This document shows, piece after piece, positions 29,964-39,948 of a DNA stretch of 64,000 nucleotides. The DNA is taken from the NCBI RefSeq assembly GCF_006227205.1, contig NZ_VCNG01000004.1, positions 463,818 through 527,817 of the forward strand, in the 5' to 3' direction. Origin of the DNA: Pseudomonas sp. ICMP22404. Lineage in GTDB: Bacteria > Pseudomonadota > Gammaproteobacteria > Pseudomonadales > Pseudomonadaceae. The notes beneath the pieces are model-generated. The model saw only the letters and a list, made by a program, of their open reading frames with translations. It did not search any database and was not told the DNA's origin. A program made the translations under genes and the position numbers. Each line of letters begins with the position of its first letter. Position 1 is the stretch's first letter.

Positions 29964-31283
29964 CTACAGCACCATCGCCGCCACCCAACCAAACGCCAGT
30001 AACGGCAGGTTGTAGTGGATGAAGGTCGGGACCACGGTGTCCCAGATATGGTGGTGCTGGCCATCGATGTTCAGGCCGGAGGTCGGGCCGAGGGTCGAGT
30101 CCGAGGCAGGCGAACCGGCATCGCCCAGGGCACCGGCGGTGCCGACGATGCAGACGATCGCCAGCGGGCTGAAGCCCAGTTGCAGGCACAGCGGCACGAA
30201 AATCGTCGCCAGGATCGGTACAGTGGAGAACGACGAGCCGATGCCCATGGTCACCAACAGGCCCACCAGCAGCATCATCAGCGCGCCGATACCCTTGTTG
30301 TGGCCGATCCAGGCCGCCGAGGCTTCCACCAGACTCTGCACTTCACCGGTGGCCTTCATGACCTCGGCGAACCCCGAGGCGGCGATCATGATGAAGCCGA
30401 TCATCGCCATCATTTTCATGCCTTCAGTAAACAGGTCGTCGGTCTCGCGCCAACGCACCACTCCCGACAGCGAGAAAATCAGGAACCCGGCCAGGGCACC
30501 GATGATCATCGAATCCACCAGCAACTGAATCGCGAACGCCGCTGCCACGGCGAGCCCCGCCACCATCAGGCTCATCGGGTTGTAGCGCACCGCCACCTGC
30601 TCGACCCGAGCGATTTTCTTCAGATCGTAGACACGCTTCTTGCGGTAGCTGAACAACGACAGCAGCAAGCCGAACACCATGCCCAGCGCCGGGATGCCCA
30701 TGGCGTGGGTGACATTGATGCCGCTGACATCCACGCCGCTGCGGGCGATGTTGGCGAGCAGGATCTCATTGAGGAAGATATTGCCAAACCCCACGGGCAA
30801 GAACATGTAAGGGGTGATCAGACCGAAGGTCATGACGCAGGCGATCAGCCGGCGATCCAGTTGCAGCTTGGTCAGCACGTAGAGCAGCGGCGGCACCAGC
30901 AGCGGAATGAAGGCGATGTGGATCGGCAGGATATTCTGGGACGCGATAGCAACCGCCCCCAGCAAGCCGATCAGCACCCACTTGATGCCGGAACCACCGA
31001 CGGCGTCCTGGCGATCCACCAGGGCCAGGGCCTTGTCGGCCAGGGCGTGGGCCATGCCGGACTTGGCGATCGCCACCGCGAAAGCGCCGAGCAAGGCGTA
31101 GGACAACGCCACCGTCGCACCGCCACCAAGGCCCGCGTTGAACGCCTTGAGCGTCGCCTCGATGCCCAGGCCGCCGGTCAGGCCACCCACCAATGCGCCG
31201 ATAATCAGCGCGATCACCACATGCACGCGGGACAGGCTGAGCACCAGCATGATGCCAACCGCGGCAATTACTGCATTTATCAT
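29964..31283 (-). CDS. Na+/H+ antiporter-family permease
   Basis: A 439-residue inner-membrane protein with about eleven hydrophobic helices and two similar halves, typical of the ion-transporter superfamily (Na+/H+ antiporter NhaC-like). The segment [21 protein letters not shown] and the late [21 protein letters not shown] plus [19 protein letters not shown] are characteristic. The start [13 protein letters not shown] at 31283 has GAGGTAACG upstream. The transported ion or substrate is not settled. It is a stand-alone gene flanked by REPINs. Confidence 0.85.
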   Translation of the reverse strand: MINAVIAAVGIMLVLSLSRVHVVIALIIGALVGGLTGGLGIEATLKAFNAGLGGGATVALSYALLGAFAVAIAKSGMAHALADKALALVDRQDAVGGSGIKWVLIGLLGAVAIASQNILPIHIAFIPLLVPPLLYVLTKLQLDRRLIACVMTFGLITPYMFLPVGFGNIFLNEILLANIARSGVDVSGINVTHAMGIPALGMVFGLLLSLFSYRKKRVYDLKKIARVEQVAVRYNPMSLMVAGLAVAAAFAIQLLVDSMIIGALAGFLIFSLSGVVRWRETDDLFTEGMKMMAMIGFIMIAASGFAEVMKATGEVQSLVEASAAWIGHNKGIGALMMLLVGLLVTMGIGSSFSTVPILATIFVPLCLQLGFSPLAIVCIVGTAGALGDAGSPASDSTLGPTSGLNIDGQHHHIWDTVVPTFIHYNLPLLAFGWVAAMVL

Positions 31284-31417
31284 CGTTACCTCAAGGCGCA
31301 GTGGTGGAAAGCCACCGGAAAAAAGGCGGGGACTTTGCAGCAAGCGGCGCCAAGCTGCAAGGGCCATGCGGCGGGTTTCGAGGTGTTTTCAATATTCAAA
31401 ATCACCACAGCCCCCCT

Positions 31418-31505
31418 GTGGGAGCGAGCCTGCTCGCGATGGCGGTGTATCAGATTGCATCAAGGTGACTGACCCGACGCCATCGCGAGCAGGCTCGCTC
31501 CCACA
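31418..31505. repeat. REPIN: inverted pair of REP palindromes
   Basis: Copies at 31418-31440 and 31482-31505. Here the GTGGGAGC end faces outward on the left, the opposite arrangement to the copies at 431 and 7784. Confidence 0.9.
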
Positions 31506-31521
31506 AGGGAATTCGGCGCGA

Positions 31522-32835
31522 TCAGCGCCGCGGCAGCTCGATCAGGACTTTCAGCCCGCCCCACTCGCTGTCGTGCAGGGTCAGCGTCCCGCCCCAGGTG
31601 TCGACGATGTCCCGCACGATACCGAGTCCCAGGCCGTGGCCGTCGGTCTGCTCGTCCAGGCGCGTGCCCCGGCTGAAGACCTGGTCGCGCCGCTCCTCAG
31701 GGATGCCCGGGCCGTCGTCTTCCACCGCCAGGATGAACGCCCCGCTCGTCTCGGTCACGGTCAGGCGCACTTCGGCATCCGCCCATTTACAGGCGTTGTC
31801 CAGCAGGTTGCCCAGCAGTTCCAGCAAGTCTTCGCGATCCCAGGGCAGGTGCTGCCCTGGCGCGGCGACATAGCTCAGGTGCAGATGCTCGCCGTGGATC
31901 ATGTTCAGCGTCGCCAGCAGCCCTGGCAGTTCCGCATCGCAGTCCAGCTGCGCGCCGGGCAAGGCATCACCGGCCAGTCGCGCACGGTTGAGCTCACGGT
32001 TCAGGCGCTGTCGCACCTGCTCCAGTTGTTCGAGCAGCAACGTGCGCAGTTCGGGGTATGGGTCGAGTTTTTCGTTCGAGGCCAGGCTCTGCAACACCGC
32101 CAGCGGGGTTTTCAAGGCATGGCCCAGATTGCCCAGGGCATTGCGCGAGCGCTTGAGACTGTCTTCGGTGTGGGCCAGCAGATGATTGATCTGCGCCACC
32201 AGCGGTTCCAGCTCAAGGGGCACCTGCTCGTCGAGTTGCGAGCGTTGTCCACGCTGCAACTGCGCGATCTGTTCCCGGGCTTTCTCCAGCGGGCGCAAGG
32301 CGCGGCGCACCGTGAACCGTTGCAACAACAGGATCAGCAACAGCCCCGCCAGGCCGAGGCCGAGGCCAATCTGCTGCATGCGCAGGAAACTGTCGCGCAC
32401 GGGGGTGTAGTCCTGGGCCACGCTGATGGAAATCGACTGACCCAGGCGTCGATAGTCGGTGCGCAATACCAGCAGTTGCTGGCCTTCAGGCCCCAATTGC
32501 AGGTTGGCGTGCAGACCCGGATGGTCGAGCCGGGGCAGTTCCTGGTCCCAGAGGGAACGGGAGCGCCAGTGCACGTCGGCGAAATCGATGCGGAAATAAT
32601 GCCCGGAGAACGGCCGCAGATAGGCCGGCGACAAACGCCGCTCATCCAGTTGCAGCCCCTGGGGTCCACGCGCCAGGGCCACCAACAGGCTTTCGCTGTC
32701 GTTGCGCAACCCGGCTTCCAGATAGCGCTGCAGTCCCAGCTCGAACAGCCACAGACTGGTCTGCGCCAGGACCAGGCCGACCACCACCATCACACCGATC
32801 AGGCCCAGGCTCAGCCGGCGCTGAATGGACCTCAC
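31522..32835 (-). CDS. Sensor histidine kinase (PhoQ-like H-box), two-component operon
   Basis: A 437-residue inner-membrane kinase. Helices at about 10-30 and 156-173 flank a periplasmic sensor of about 125 residues. A HAMP-like linker follows, then the H-box [15 protein letters not shown] with His239, resembling the PhoQ type. The ATP-binding domain has [13 protein letters not shown] (N-box), [20 protein letters not shown] and [13 protein letters not shown]. It overlaps its response-regulator gene by 4 bp (ATGA), showing translational coupling. It has no visible RExxE iron motif in the sensor. The signal is unknown; divalent metals or cationic peptides are plausible for this class. Confidence 0.92.
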   Translation of the reverse strand: MRSIQRRLSLGLIGVMVVVGLVLAQTSLWLFELGLQRYLEAGLRNDSESLLVALARGPQGLQLDERRLSPAYLRPFSGHYFRIDFADVHWRSRSLWDQELPRLDHPGLHANLQLGPEGQQLLVLRTDYRRLGQSISISVAQDYTPVRDSFLRMQQIGLGLGLAGLLLILLLQRFTVRRALRPLEKAREQIAQLQRGQRSQLDEQVPLELEPLVAQINHLLAHTEDSLKRSRNALGNLGHALKTPLAVLQSLASNEKLDPYPELRTLLLEQLEQVRQRLNRELNRARLAGDALPGAQLDCDAELPGLLATLNMIHGEHLHLSYVAAPGQHLPWDREDLLELLGNLLDNACKWADAEVRLTVTETSGAFILAVEDDGPGIPEERRDQVFSRGTRLDEQTDGHGLGLGIVRDIVDTWGGTLTLHDSEWGGLKVLIELPRR

Positions 32836-33500
32836 CGGCCCTGTCCGCCGAACAGGTAACCCTGGCCGCGACGGGTTTCGATCACGCTGCGGCCCAGCTT
32901 GCGTCGCAGGTGATTGACGTGGACTTCCAGCACATTGGAATCACGCTCGGTTTCACCGTCATACAAATGTTCGGCGAGATGGCTCTTGGAAAGGATCTGC
33001 TCGGGGTGAAGCATGAAATAGCGCAGCAGGCGAAACTCAGCGGCGGTCAGTTGGATGTCCGCGCCGTCGCGAACCACACATTGCCGCCCCTCATCCAGAT
33101 GCAGCCCGGCGGCCTGCAACGTCGGCTGGTTGGCCTGGCCATGGGAGCGGCGCAGCAACGCCTGGATCCGCAGGTGCAGTTCCTCGGGATGAAAGGGTTT
33201 GGTCAGATAATCGTCGGCACCGGCCTTGAGGCCCTCGATGCGTTCAGCCCAGGAGCCGCGGGCGGTAAGGATCAGCACCGGAGTACTCAGGCCGCCAGCG
33301 CGCCATTGGGCCAGCACCTCGAGCCCCGGCACACCTGGCAGGCCAAGGTCGAGGATGATCAGGTCATAGGGTTCGCTGCTGCCCTGATACACCGCGTCGC
33401 GACCGTCGGCGAGCCAGTCGACGGCGTAGCCCTGTCGTGTCAGCCCAGCCATCAACTCATCGGCCAGGGGAACGTGATCTTCCACCAGAAGCAGGCGCAT
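32832..33500 (-). CDS. OmpR-family response regulator
   Basis: A 222-residue regulator. The receiver domain has LLVEDH (acidic pocket), phosphoacceptor Asp51 in [10 protein letters not shown], and YLTKPF. The C-terminal winged helix reads [22 protein letters not shown], as in PmrA/PhoP-type proteins. Its start overlaps by one base with the stop of the PepSY gene before it (TGATG). It very likely binds the direct repeat upstream of the operon. Confidence 0.93.
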   Translation of the reverse strand: MRLLLVEDHVPLADELMAGLTRQGYAVDWLADGRDAVYQGSSEPYDLIILDLGLPGVPGLEVLAQWRAGGLSTPVLILTARGSWAERIEGLKAGADDYLTKPFHPEELHLRIQALLRRSHGQANQPTLQAAGLHLDEGRQCVVRDGADIQLTAAEFRLLRYFMLHPEQILSKSHLAEHLYDGETERDSNVLEVHVNHLRRKLGRSVIETRRGQGYLFGGQGR

Positions 33501-33811
33501 CAGTCTTCCTTATCTTTGAGCAAGCGGCCGGATGTGGCCTCCAGGTCCAATTCGCGCACAACGCCGTCGGTATCCAGCAGCTCGACCTCATAAATATAGA
33601 CCCCGTGTTTCTCTTCCAGCTCGGCCTCCAGCAACTTGGCGCCGGGGTGCAGATCCAGCGCCTGTTGCAGCAACTGCTCCAGCGGCAGTATCACGCCCCG
33701 CTGGCGCAGTTGCAGGGCCTCGTCCTGGTCCAGGTCCCGCGCCATGACCACCGAACAAAACGCCAGCAGCACCAGCGGCCATGGACTGCGGGCGCAGAGA
33801 TTAAGCTTCAT
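33500..33811 (-). CDS. Small exported PepSY-domain protein, second of the operon
   Basis: A 103-residue protein with a signal peptide ([12 protein letters not shown]) and a mature PepSY domain; the segment [22 protein letters not shown] is the core strand-helix of that fold. It is probably periplasmic. The ATG at 33811 overlaps the TAA of the preceding PepSY gene (TAATG), so the four genes are tightly coupled. PepSY proteins can inhibit proteases or modulate sensor kinases; here the context points to an accessory sensor role. Confidence 0.88.
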   Translation of the reverse strand: MKLNLCARSPWPLVLLAFCSVVMARDLDQDEALQLRQRGVILPLEQLLQQALDLHPGAKLLEAELEEKHGVYIYEVELLDTDGVVRELDLEATSGRLLKDKED

Positions 33812-34119
33812 TAAGTATCCTGATGATTCTTGAACACCTTGCCGGTAACGGCGTCCAATTCCATATCCCATTCAACGCCCTGGGGATCGCGCAGCTCCAC
33901 CTGATAGATGAACTTGCCGTACTTTTCTTCCAGCTCGGTATCGGTCAAGGTGGCGCCAGGGTGTTTGGCCAAGGCGGCGGCGTTGAGTTTTTCAAAGGAT
34001 TGAATGGTACCAGCGTCTTGCAGTTTTCGGGATTCGTCGGGGCCGAGGTCCCGTGCGTGAGCAAGGCTGGCGCCCAGGGCCATGAGCGTTGCGATGAAAA
34101 AGGCAGTCAGGCGGTTCAA
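33811..34119 (-). CDS. Small exported PepSY-domain protein, first of the operon
   Basis: A 102-residue protein with the signal peptide MNRLTAFFIATLMALGASLAHA and then a PepSY domain (TELEEKYGKFIYQVELRDPQG). It starts at TTG (34119) with a strong AAAGGAG site, so the initiation codon is not ATG. It resembles its downstream neighbour (ARDLGPDES against ARDLDQDEA), so the pair arose by duplication. The layout PepSY, PepSY, regulator, kinase recalls the iron-sensing bqsPQRS operon of P. aeruginosa; I cannot confirm orthology. Confidence 0.88.
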   Translation of the reverse strand: MNRLTAFFIATLMALGASLAHARDLGPDESRKLQDAGTIQSFEKLNAAALAKHPGATLTDTELEEKYGKFIYQVELRDPQGVEWDMELDAVTGKVFKNHQDT

Positions 34120-34168
34120 GGGTTATCTCCTTTTTATAATCGTCACGGGGCGACTGTAGCCGGGGGAA

Positions 34169-34184
34169 CTTAACTGAAACTGAA
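34169..34184 (-). promoter_or_regulatory. Candidate response-regulator box upstream of the PepSY operon
   Basis: On the minus strand TTCAG, six bases and TTAAG form a direct repeat of the PmrA/BqsR type (TTAAG-N6-TTAAG) about 50 bp before the first start codon of the operon. This suits autoregulation by the OmpR-family regulator. Confidence 0.55.
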
Positions 34185-34219
34185 TTGCCATCATGGAACA
34201 CAGATCAACGACCGTGCCC

Positions 34220-34308
34220 TGTGGAAGCGTGCCTGCTCGCGATGGCGGTGGGTCAGTCACTTTATTGCAATCTGATACGCCGCCATCGCGAGCAGGCTCG
34301 CTCCCACA
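34220..34308. repeat. REPIN: inverted pair of REP palindromes
   Basis: Copies at 34220-34243 (diverged, GTGGAAGCGTGCC) and 34285-34308 between the PepSY operon and the patatin-like gene. Confidence 0.88.
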
Positions 34309-34357
34309 GGGGGTTGTGTCGCTATAATCCGTCGTTTGCCCACGCCAAGAGACCGGT

Positions 34358-35437
34358 ATGACCGCCATCCACATCAAGTTTCCCGCCCTCACCCTCAAGG
34401 CCGGCCCCCGTGCCCTGGCGCGGATTCGCGAAGCCGGTCTCAAGGCGGCCGACGTTGGCATCCTGCCAGGCGCCGCCGGTGGCCCCAAGGCCCTGGGCAT
34501 CCAGGGGCTGGATCTGGCGCTGTTTGGCGAATGGCTGCCCGCCGCCCCCCGGGAACGTTCGTTGATCGGGGCCTCGGTGGGCTCCTGGCGCTTCGCCAGC
34601 GCCTGCCTGCCGGATGCCGCCGAAGGCATCCGACGCCTGGGTACTTTGTACAACGGCCAAAGTTTCGCCAAAGGCGTGACCATGGCCGGGGTCAGCCAGA
34701 GTTCGCAGCGCATGCTCGACGACCTGCTCGAAGGCCGCGACGCGACGATCCTCGCCAACCCGCATTACCGGCTCAACATCATGGTCGTCAAAAGCCACGG
34801 CTTGCTCGCGCAGGATCATCGCGGACGGCTGGGCCTGGGCTTGTCGTCGGTGATTGCCGACAACCTGCGGGGCCGCGCGCGGCTGTCGCGGCATTTCGAA
34901 CGGCTGATCATCCACGACCCGCGCCTGGCACCGCCGCTGCATCCCCTGAACGACTTTCCGTCACGCTTCGTACCGCTTGCGGCCGGCAATCTGCGCCAGG
35001 CGTTGCTGGCCTCGGGCTCGATCCCGATGGTAATGGAGGGGGTGCGCGACCTGCCGGGCGCCGGGGCCGGTACCTACCGCGACGGCGGCTTGCTGGACTA
35101 TCACCTCGACCTGCCCTACAGCGGCGAAGACATTGTGCTGTATCCCCATTTCACCGACCGGGTCATTCCCGGCTGGTTCGACAAAAGCCTGCCATGGCGC
35201 CGGGGTAACGTTGAGCGCCTGCAGGATGTCCTGTTGGTGGCGCCATCCCGTGAGTACCTGGCTCGCCTGCCCTACGGCAAGCTGCCAGACCGAAACGACT
35301 TCAAGCGTTTCATGGGCGATGACGCGAGCCGCCGCACCTATTGGCGCACGGCGATGGACGAGAGTCGCCGCCTGGGTGACGAGTTCCTTGAGCTGGCGGC
35401 CAACGGTGGGCTGGGCGAGCGTTTGCTGACCCTTTAG
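34358..35437 (+). CDS. Patatin-like phospholipase-family protein
   Basis: A 359-residue protein with a patatin-type catalytic dyad. The nucleophile motif GASVGS (Ser73) and the second motif RDGGLLDYH (Asp242) are both present. A Gly-rich stretch [10 protein letters not shown] (39-48) fits the oxyanion segment. No signal peptide is seen, so it is probably cytoplasmic. The substrate is unknown. The ribosome binding site is moderate (AAGAGACCGG). queD follows on the same strand. Confidence 0.8.
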   Translation: MTAIHIKFPALTLKAGPRALARIREAGLKAADVGILPGAAGGPKALGIQGLDLALFGEWLPAAPRERSLIGASVGSWRFASACLPDAAEGIRRLGTLYNGQSFAKGVTMAGVSQSSQRMLDDLLEGRDATILANPHYRLNIMVVKSHGLLAQDHRGRLGLGLSSVIADNLRGRARLSRHFERLIIHDPRLAPPLHPLNDFPSRFVPLAAGNLRQALLASGSIPMVMEGVRDLPGAGAGTYRDGGLLDYHLDLPYSGEDIVLYPHFTDRVIPGWFDKSLPWRRGNVERLQDVLLVAPSREYLARLPYGKLPDRNDFKRFMGDDASRRTYWRTAMDESRRLGDEFLELAANGGLGERLLTL

Positions 35438-35520
35438 TCAGCATGAGCGCGCAACGCCGGAGCCAAACTGATAAACTCCGCCGCCTGCCTCGCGACCGCT
35501 ACCTTAAAGAGCCTGAACCT

Positions 35521-35877
35521 GTGGAAATCTTCAAAGAATTCACCTTCGAATCCGCCCACCGCCTGCCCCACGTACCGGACGGCCACAAGTGCGGCCGCCT
35601 GCACGGCCACTCGTTCAAGGTGGCGATTCACCTGAGCGGCGACATCGACCCGCACACCGGCTGGATTCGCGACTTCTCGGAAATCAAGGCGATCTTCAAG
35701 CCACTTTACGAGCGTCTGGACCACAACTACCTCAACGACATTCCTGGCCTGGAAAACCCCACCAGCGAAGTCCTCGCCAAGTGGATCTGGAACGAGCTCA
35801 AGCCATTGCTGCCGGAACTCAGCGCCATCCGCATCCATGAGACGTGCACCAGCGGTTGCATCTATCACGGCGAGTAA
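35521..35877 (+). CDS. queD: 6-carboxytetrahydropterin synthase QueD
   Basis: A 118-residue enzyme of queuosine biosynthesis that makes 6-carboxy-5,6,7,8-tetrahydropterin from dihydroneopterin triphosphate. Zinc ligands are in ESAHRLP and CGRLHGHSF; the catalytic region also holds LDHNYLND and the Glu/His motif [14 protein letters not shown] place the start at GTG 35521 ([13 protein letters not shown]), where family members begin, rather than 26 codons upstream. No strong ribosome binding site is seen at either. Confidence 0.93.
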   Translation: MEIFKEFTFESAHRLPHVPDGHKCGRLHGHSFKVAIHLSGDIDPHTGWIRDFSEIKAIFKPLYERLDHNYLNDIPGLENPTSEVLAKWIWNELKPLLPELSAIRIHETCTSGCIYHGE

Positions 35878-35905
35878 CCCGCAGTCCCAACCTTGAACAG
35901 ACTTT

Positions 35906-36076
35906 TGTGGCGAGGGGATTTATCCCCGCTGGGCCGCGAAGCGGCCCCAAAATCCAACATCAGTGCGTCAGGTTGATTCGCTTCGTATCTTTGGGGCGCG
36001 CTGCGCACGCCAGCGGGGATAAATCCCCTCGCCACAGATAGCCCCCCTCTCCACAGATAAATCCCCTCGCCACAGA
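35906..36076. repeat. Complex GTGGCGAGGGGAT palindrome cluster
   Basis: TGTGGCGAGGGGATTTATCC at 35906 is mirrored at about 36013-36037, enclosing a GC-rich sub-hairpin (GGGCCGCGAAGCGGCCCC). Two further partial copies (ATAAATCCCCTCGCCACAGAT) follow up to 36076. It belongs to the same family as the elements at 14370, 55437 and 59461, but is larger. Confidence 0.8.
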
Positions 36077-36146
36077 TGTGTTTCCCCAGGAAAACTGCAC
36101 TGGCCTATGCTCTATCCCCTGAACCCCCTTCAGTGGAGCATCGACC

Positions 36147-36977
36147 ATGACCGACTGGCCGCTGGATCAGGCATACACCTTCAACGGACACGCCATTCGC
36201 TACGCCATCCACGGTGACGGCCCGCCATTGGTATTCGTCCATGGCACGCCCTTTTCGTCCTACGTGTGGCATCGAATCGCCCCGCTCTTCAGCGCCACCC
36301 ATCGGGTGCATTATTTTGACCTGTTGGGTTATGGCCAATCTGCGCAACCCGATGCCGACGTCTCCCTCGGCATCCAGAACCACCTGCTCGCGCAACTGCT
36401 GGAGCATTGGGGCCTGGACTGCCCTGACGTGGTGGCCCACGACTTTGGCGGCGCCACCGCCCTGCGCACGCACCTGCTCAATGGCAAAAACTACCGCAGC
36501 CTGACGCTGATCGATCCGGTGGCGCTGTCGCCCTGGGGTTCACCCTTCGTCCAGCATGTGCGACAGCACGAAGCAGCCTTCAGCGGCCTGCCCGATTACA
36601 TTCAGCGCGCCATCGTGCCGACGTATATCCGGGGCGCGATCAAGCGGGACATCCCGGACGCAGAACTGGCCCCCTACGTGCAGCCATGGCTCGGCGAGAC
36701 CGGCCAGGCCGCGTTCTATCGGCAGATTGCGCAAATGGACGAGCGTTACACCCGCGAGGCAGAGAGCCTGTATTCGAGCGTGCGCTGCCCGACACAGATA
36801 CTGTGGGGCGAGGACGACCAATGGATCCCCATCGAGCGCGGCCGGGCGTTGCACTCACTGATTCCAGGCGCGCAATTCCACCCGGTGCCGAACGCCGGGC
36901 ATCTGGTCCAGGAAGACGCCCCGGAAGCCATTGTGGCGGCGATCTTGCGATTCCTGTCGTTGCCTCGCCCTCTTTGA
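36147..36977 (+). CDS. Alpha/beta hydrolase of the haloalkane dehalogenase/epoxide hydrolase type
   Basis: A 276-residue hydrolase. The oxyanion motif is VHGTPFSS (31-38), and the nucleophile elbow is AHDFGG, with Asp99 in place of the usual Ser. That puts it with haloalkane dehalogenases, haloacetate dehalogenases and epoxide hydrolases. An acid in WGEDDQWIP and His in NAGHLVQED complete the triad. It is probably cytoplasmic; the substrate is not known. GGAGC precedes the ATG. Confidence 0.85.
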   Translation: MTDWPLDQAYTFNGHAIRYAIHGDGPPLVFVHGTPFSSYVWHRIAPLFSATHRVHYFDLLGYGQSAQPDADVSLGIQNHLLAQLLEHWGLDCPDVVAHDFGGATALRTHLLNGKNYRSLTLIDPVALSPWGSPFVQHVRQHEAAFSGLPDYIQRAIVPTYIRGAIKRDIPDAELAPYVQPWLGETGQAAFYRQIAQMDERYTREAESLYSSVRCPTQILWGEDDQWIPIERGRALHSLIPGAQFHPVPNAGHLVQEDAPEAIVAAILRFLSLPRPL

Positions 36978-36992
36978 GTATTCCAATCCCCT

Positions 36993-37080
36993 GTGGGAGC
37001 GAGCCTGCTCGCGATGACGGCCTATCCGTTGAAACGGATGTGACTGATCCGGCGCCATCGCGAGCAGGCTCGCTCCCACA
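36993..37080. repeat. REPIN: inverted pair of REP palindromes
   Basis: Copies at 36993-37015 and 37057-37080 between the hydrolase and codB. The next 160 bp to codB hold only an AT-rich promoter-like stretch (TTGTCTATAAATAAC). Confidence 0.9.
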
Positions 37081-37242
37081 GGGGTAATGCGAACCGTGTT
37101 CCAACTTGAATCACCGCTGCACCACTTTCACTCCCCACCCGCCCCCATTTCTCCGGATTGTCTATAAATAACCTCGCGATCATTCGCTTGGCACGACCGC
37201 TGCACGCTTGCGACATTTCCCCTCCTGCGCAAGGACCGCCAC

Positions 37243-38514
37243 ATGACTCAGAACGATCCAGGCAACGATTACCCGTTGAGCGAAGTCCCGATGCATGCCC
37301 GCAAGGGCCTGGCTTCCACGGCCATGGTGCTGCTGGGTTTCACCTTTTTCACCGCCACGATGTTTGCCGGCGGCAAGTTGGGAGTCGCGTTCGGTTTTGC
37401 CGAGATGCTCACCGTGATCGTGATCGGCAACCTGCTGCTGGGGCTCTATGCCGCGGGACTGGGTTACATCGCGTTCAAGAGCGGGCTCAATTCGGTGCTG
37501 ATGGGCCGGTTCTGTTTTGGTGAGGTCGGCAGCAAGCTCAGCGACCTGATCCTGGGGCTCACCCAGATCGGCTGGTACGCCTGGGGCACGGCGACCGCCG
37601 CGGTGGTGCTGGGTAAATACTTCGGGTTGAGCGAAGGCGCCGTGCTGGGGCTGATGGTGCTGTTCGGCCTGGGGTTCTGCGCCACGGCCTACGTCGGTTA
37701 TCGCGGGTTGGAGATCCTTTCGTACATCGCCGTGCCGGCCATGATGTTGCTGCTAATGCTGTCAATGTGGGTCGCGACGGTGAAAGTCGGTGGTCTGGAG
37801 GGCCTGTTGGCGGTGGTGCCCACGGGCAGCCTCGATGGGTCCACCGCCATCACGCTGGTGTTCGGCACCTTCGTCAGCGGTGCCACCCAGGCGACCAACT
37901 GGACTCGGTTTTCCCGCTCGGCGAAAGTCGCGGTGCTGGCGAGCCTGATGGGTTTCTTTCTCGGCAATGGCCTGATGGTGTTGATTGGCGCTTACGGGGC
38001 CATCGTCTACCAGCAGCCGGACGTGGTTGAAGTGCTGCTGTTGCAGGGCTTCGCCATGGCGGCGATGGCGATGCTGCTGCTCAACATCTGGAGCACCCAG
38101 GACAACACCATCTACAACTTCGCCGTGGCCGGTTGCAACCTGCTGCGCACCCGGCGGCGCAAGACCGTCACCCTGGGCGGCGCCATGATCGGCACCCTGC
38201 TGGCGCTGCTGGGCATGTACGACATGCTGGTACCGTACCTGATCCTGCTGGGTACGGTGATCCCGCCCATTGGCGGCGTGATCATGGCGGATTTCTTCTT
38301 CCGCTGGCGCGGGCGTTATCCACGCCTGGCCGATGCACGGCTGCCCGCCTTCAACTGGCCGGGGTTGCTGGCTTATGGGCTCGGCACCGTCGCGGCGTTC
38401 AATTCGCCCTGGGTGGCACCGCTGGTAGGAATCGCCACTGGCGCGCTAACGTATGTGCTATTGATCGGCGTCATGGGTACCCGGACCACCAACGCGCCAC
38501 TCCAAGACCTATAA
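37243..38514 (+). CDS. codB: Cytosine permease CodB
   Basis: A 423-residue NCS1-family permease with about twelve hydrophobic helices, importing cytosine with a proton. The N-terminal PLSEVPMHARKGLASTAMVLLGF and LGLTQIGWYAWGTATAAVVL are typical, as are the central LVFGTFVSGATQATNWTRFS and LNIWSTQDNTIYNF. AAGGACC precedes the ATG. codA follows after 14 bp, so uptake and deamination are coupled in one operon. Confidence 0.95.
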   Translation: MTQNDPGNDYPLSEVPMHARKGLASTAMVLLGFTFFTATMFAGGKLGVAFGFAEMLTVIVIGNLLLGLYAAGLGYIAFKSGLNSVLMGRFCFGEVGSKLSDLILGLTQIGWYAWGTATAAVVLGKYFGLSEGAVLGLMVLFGLGFCATAYVGYRGLEILSYIAVPAMMLLLMLSMWVATVKVGGLEGLLAVVPTGSLDGSTAITLVFGTFVSGATQATNWTRFSRSAKVAVLASLMGFFLGNGLMVLIGAYGAIVYQQPDVVEVLLLQGFAMAAMAMLLLNIWSTQDNTIYNFAVAGCNLLRTRRRKTVTLGGAMIGTLLALLGMYDMLVPYLILLGTVIPPIGGVIMADFFFRWRGRYPRLADARLPAFNWPGLLAYGLGTVAAFNSPWVAPLVGIATGALTYVLLIGVMGTRTTNAPLQDL

Positions 38515-38528
38515 AAAGGATTCGCCCG

Positions 38529-39776
38529 ATGCACATCATCAACGCCCGCCTGCGCAACCGCGAAGGTTTGCATGAACTGCACCTGGAAAACGGCCTGATT
38601 GCCAGCATCGCCCGCCAGACCGAAGCCCCCAGCCTCGGCCCGCAGGACCTCGATGCCGGCGGCAACCTGGTGGTACCCCCTTTCGTCGAGCCGCACATTC
38701 ACCTGGACGCTACCCTTACCGCCGGCGAGCCGCGCTGGAACATGAGCGGCACCTTGTTCGAAGGCATCGAGTGCTGGGGTGAGCGCAAGGCCACCATCAC
38801 CGAAGAAGACACCCGGACCCGCGCGACGAAAACCATCCAGGCCCTCGCCGCCCATGGCATCCAGCACGTGCGCACCCACGTCGACGTCACCGACCCTGCA
38901 CTCACCGCCCTCAAGGCCATGCTGGAAGTGCGCGAGCAAAACCGTCATCTGATCGACATGCAGATCGTCGCGTTTCCCCAGGAAGGCATCGAGTCCTACC
39001 GCAACGGCCGCGAGCTGATGGAAGAAGCCATTCGCATGGGCGCCGACGTGGTGGGCGGTATTCCGCACTTCGAATACACCCGCGACCAGGGTGTCAGCTC
39101 GGTGAAATTCCTGATGGACCTGGCCGAACGCACCGGCTGCCTGGTGGACGTGCATTGCGACGAAACCGACGACCCGCATTCACGCTTCCTTGAAGTGTTG
39201 GCCGAAGAAGCCCGCAGCCGCGACATGGGTGCCCGGGTCACCGCCAGCCACACCACGGCCATGGGTTCCTACGACAACGCCTACTGCGCCAAACTGTTTC
39301 GCCTGCTGGGGCACTCGGGCATCAGCTTCGTCTCCTGCCCCACCGAAAGCATCCACTTGCAGGGACGCTTCGACACCTTCCCCAAACGCCGCGGCGTCAC
39401 CCGGGTCAATGAACTGCTGGAAGCCGGGATGAACGTGTGTTTCGGCCAGGACTCCATCGTCGACCCGTGGTATCCCCTGGGCAACGGCAACATCCTGCGG
39501 GTACTCGAAGCCGGCTTGCACATCTGCCACATGCTTGGCTATCGCAACCTGCAAAGCGCCCTCGACCTGGTCACCGACAACAGTGCCAAGGCCATGGCCC
39601 TGGGCGAACGCTACGGGCTGGAACCCGGCCGCCCGGCGAACCTGTTGATCCTGTCGGCGGACAGCGACTACGAAGTGATCCGCAGCCAGGGGCTGCCGCT
39701 CTACTCGATTCGCAACGGTGAAGTGCTGATGAAGCGACAGATGCCGGTGGTGGAGTTTGGGCCGCAATTGGGCTGA
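38529..39776 (+). CDS. codA: Cytosine deaminase CodA
   Basis: A 415-residue amidohydrolase that converts cytosine to uracil and ammonia. Metal and catalytic residues are in VEPHIHLDATL (HxH), VDVHCDETDDPHSRF (His and Glu), ASHTTAMGSYDNAY (His) and FGQDSIVDPWYPLGNGN (Asp). The start at 38529 (MHIINARLRN) has AAAAGGA before it. It forms an operon with codB. No dedicated regulator gene is next to it. Confidence 0.96.
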   Translation: MHIINARLRNREGLHELHLENGLIASIARQTEAPSLGPQDLDAGGNLVVPPFVEPHIHLDATLTAGEPRWNMSGTLFEGIECWGERKATITEEDTRTRATKTIQALAAHGIQHVRTHVDVTDPALTALKAMLEVREQNRHLIDMQIVAFPQEGIESYRNGRELMEEAIRMGADVVGGIPHFEYTRDQGVSSVKFLMDLAERTGCLVDVHCDETDDPHSRFLEVLAEEARSRDMGARVTASHTTAMGSYDNAYCAKLFRLLGHSGISFVSCPTESIHLQGRFDTFPKRRGVTRVNELLEAGMNVCFGQDSIVDPWYPLGNGNILRVLEAGLHICHMLGYRNLQSALDLVTDNSAKAMALGERYGLEPGRPANLLILSADSDYEVIRSQGLPLYSIRNGEVLMKRQMPVVEFGPQLG

Positions 39777-39830
39777 GCGATCCGACGATAGCGGGCTGTC
39801 CGTTGACCGTGAGGCTGCTGGCCCGACGCT

Positions 39831-39922
39831 GTCGCGAGCAGACTCGCTCCCACATTGGATCTTCAGCGGCCATACCTTTTGTGTCCGCCGCATCCCCCTG
39901 TGGGAGCGAGCCTGCTCGCGAT
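39831..39922. repeat. REPIN: inverted pair of REP palindromes
   Basis: Copies at 39831-39854 (diverged, GCAGACTCGC) and 39900-39922 between the convergent codA and the DapF-like gene. Confidence 0.88.
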
Positions 39923-39948
39923 AGCGTCATCAGCCGCACCGCAGGACG

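Noticed and set aside
30015..31472. A 485-codon plus-strand open frame opposite the antiporter gene
   Set aside because: His/Gln-rich antisense of a clear membrane protein; off-frame composition.
33532..33833. Short Arg/Pro-rich open frames on the plus strand opposite the PepSY genes
   Set aside because: They are antisense to genes with clear signal peptides and coupled starts.
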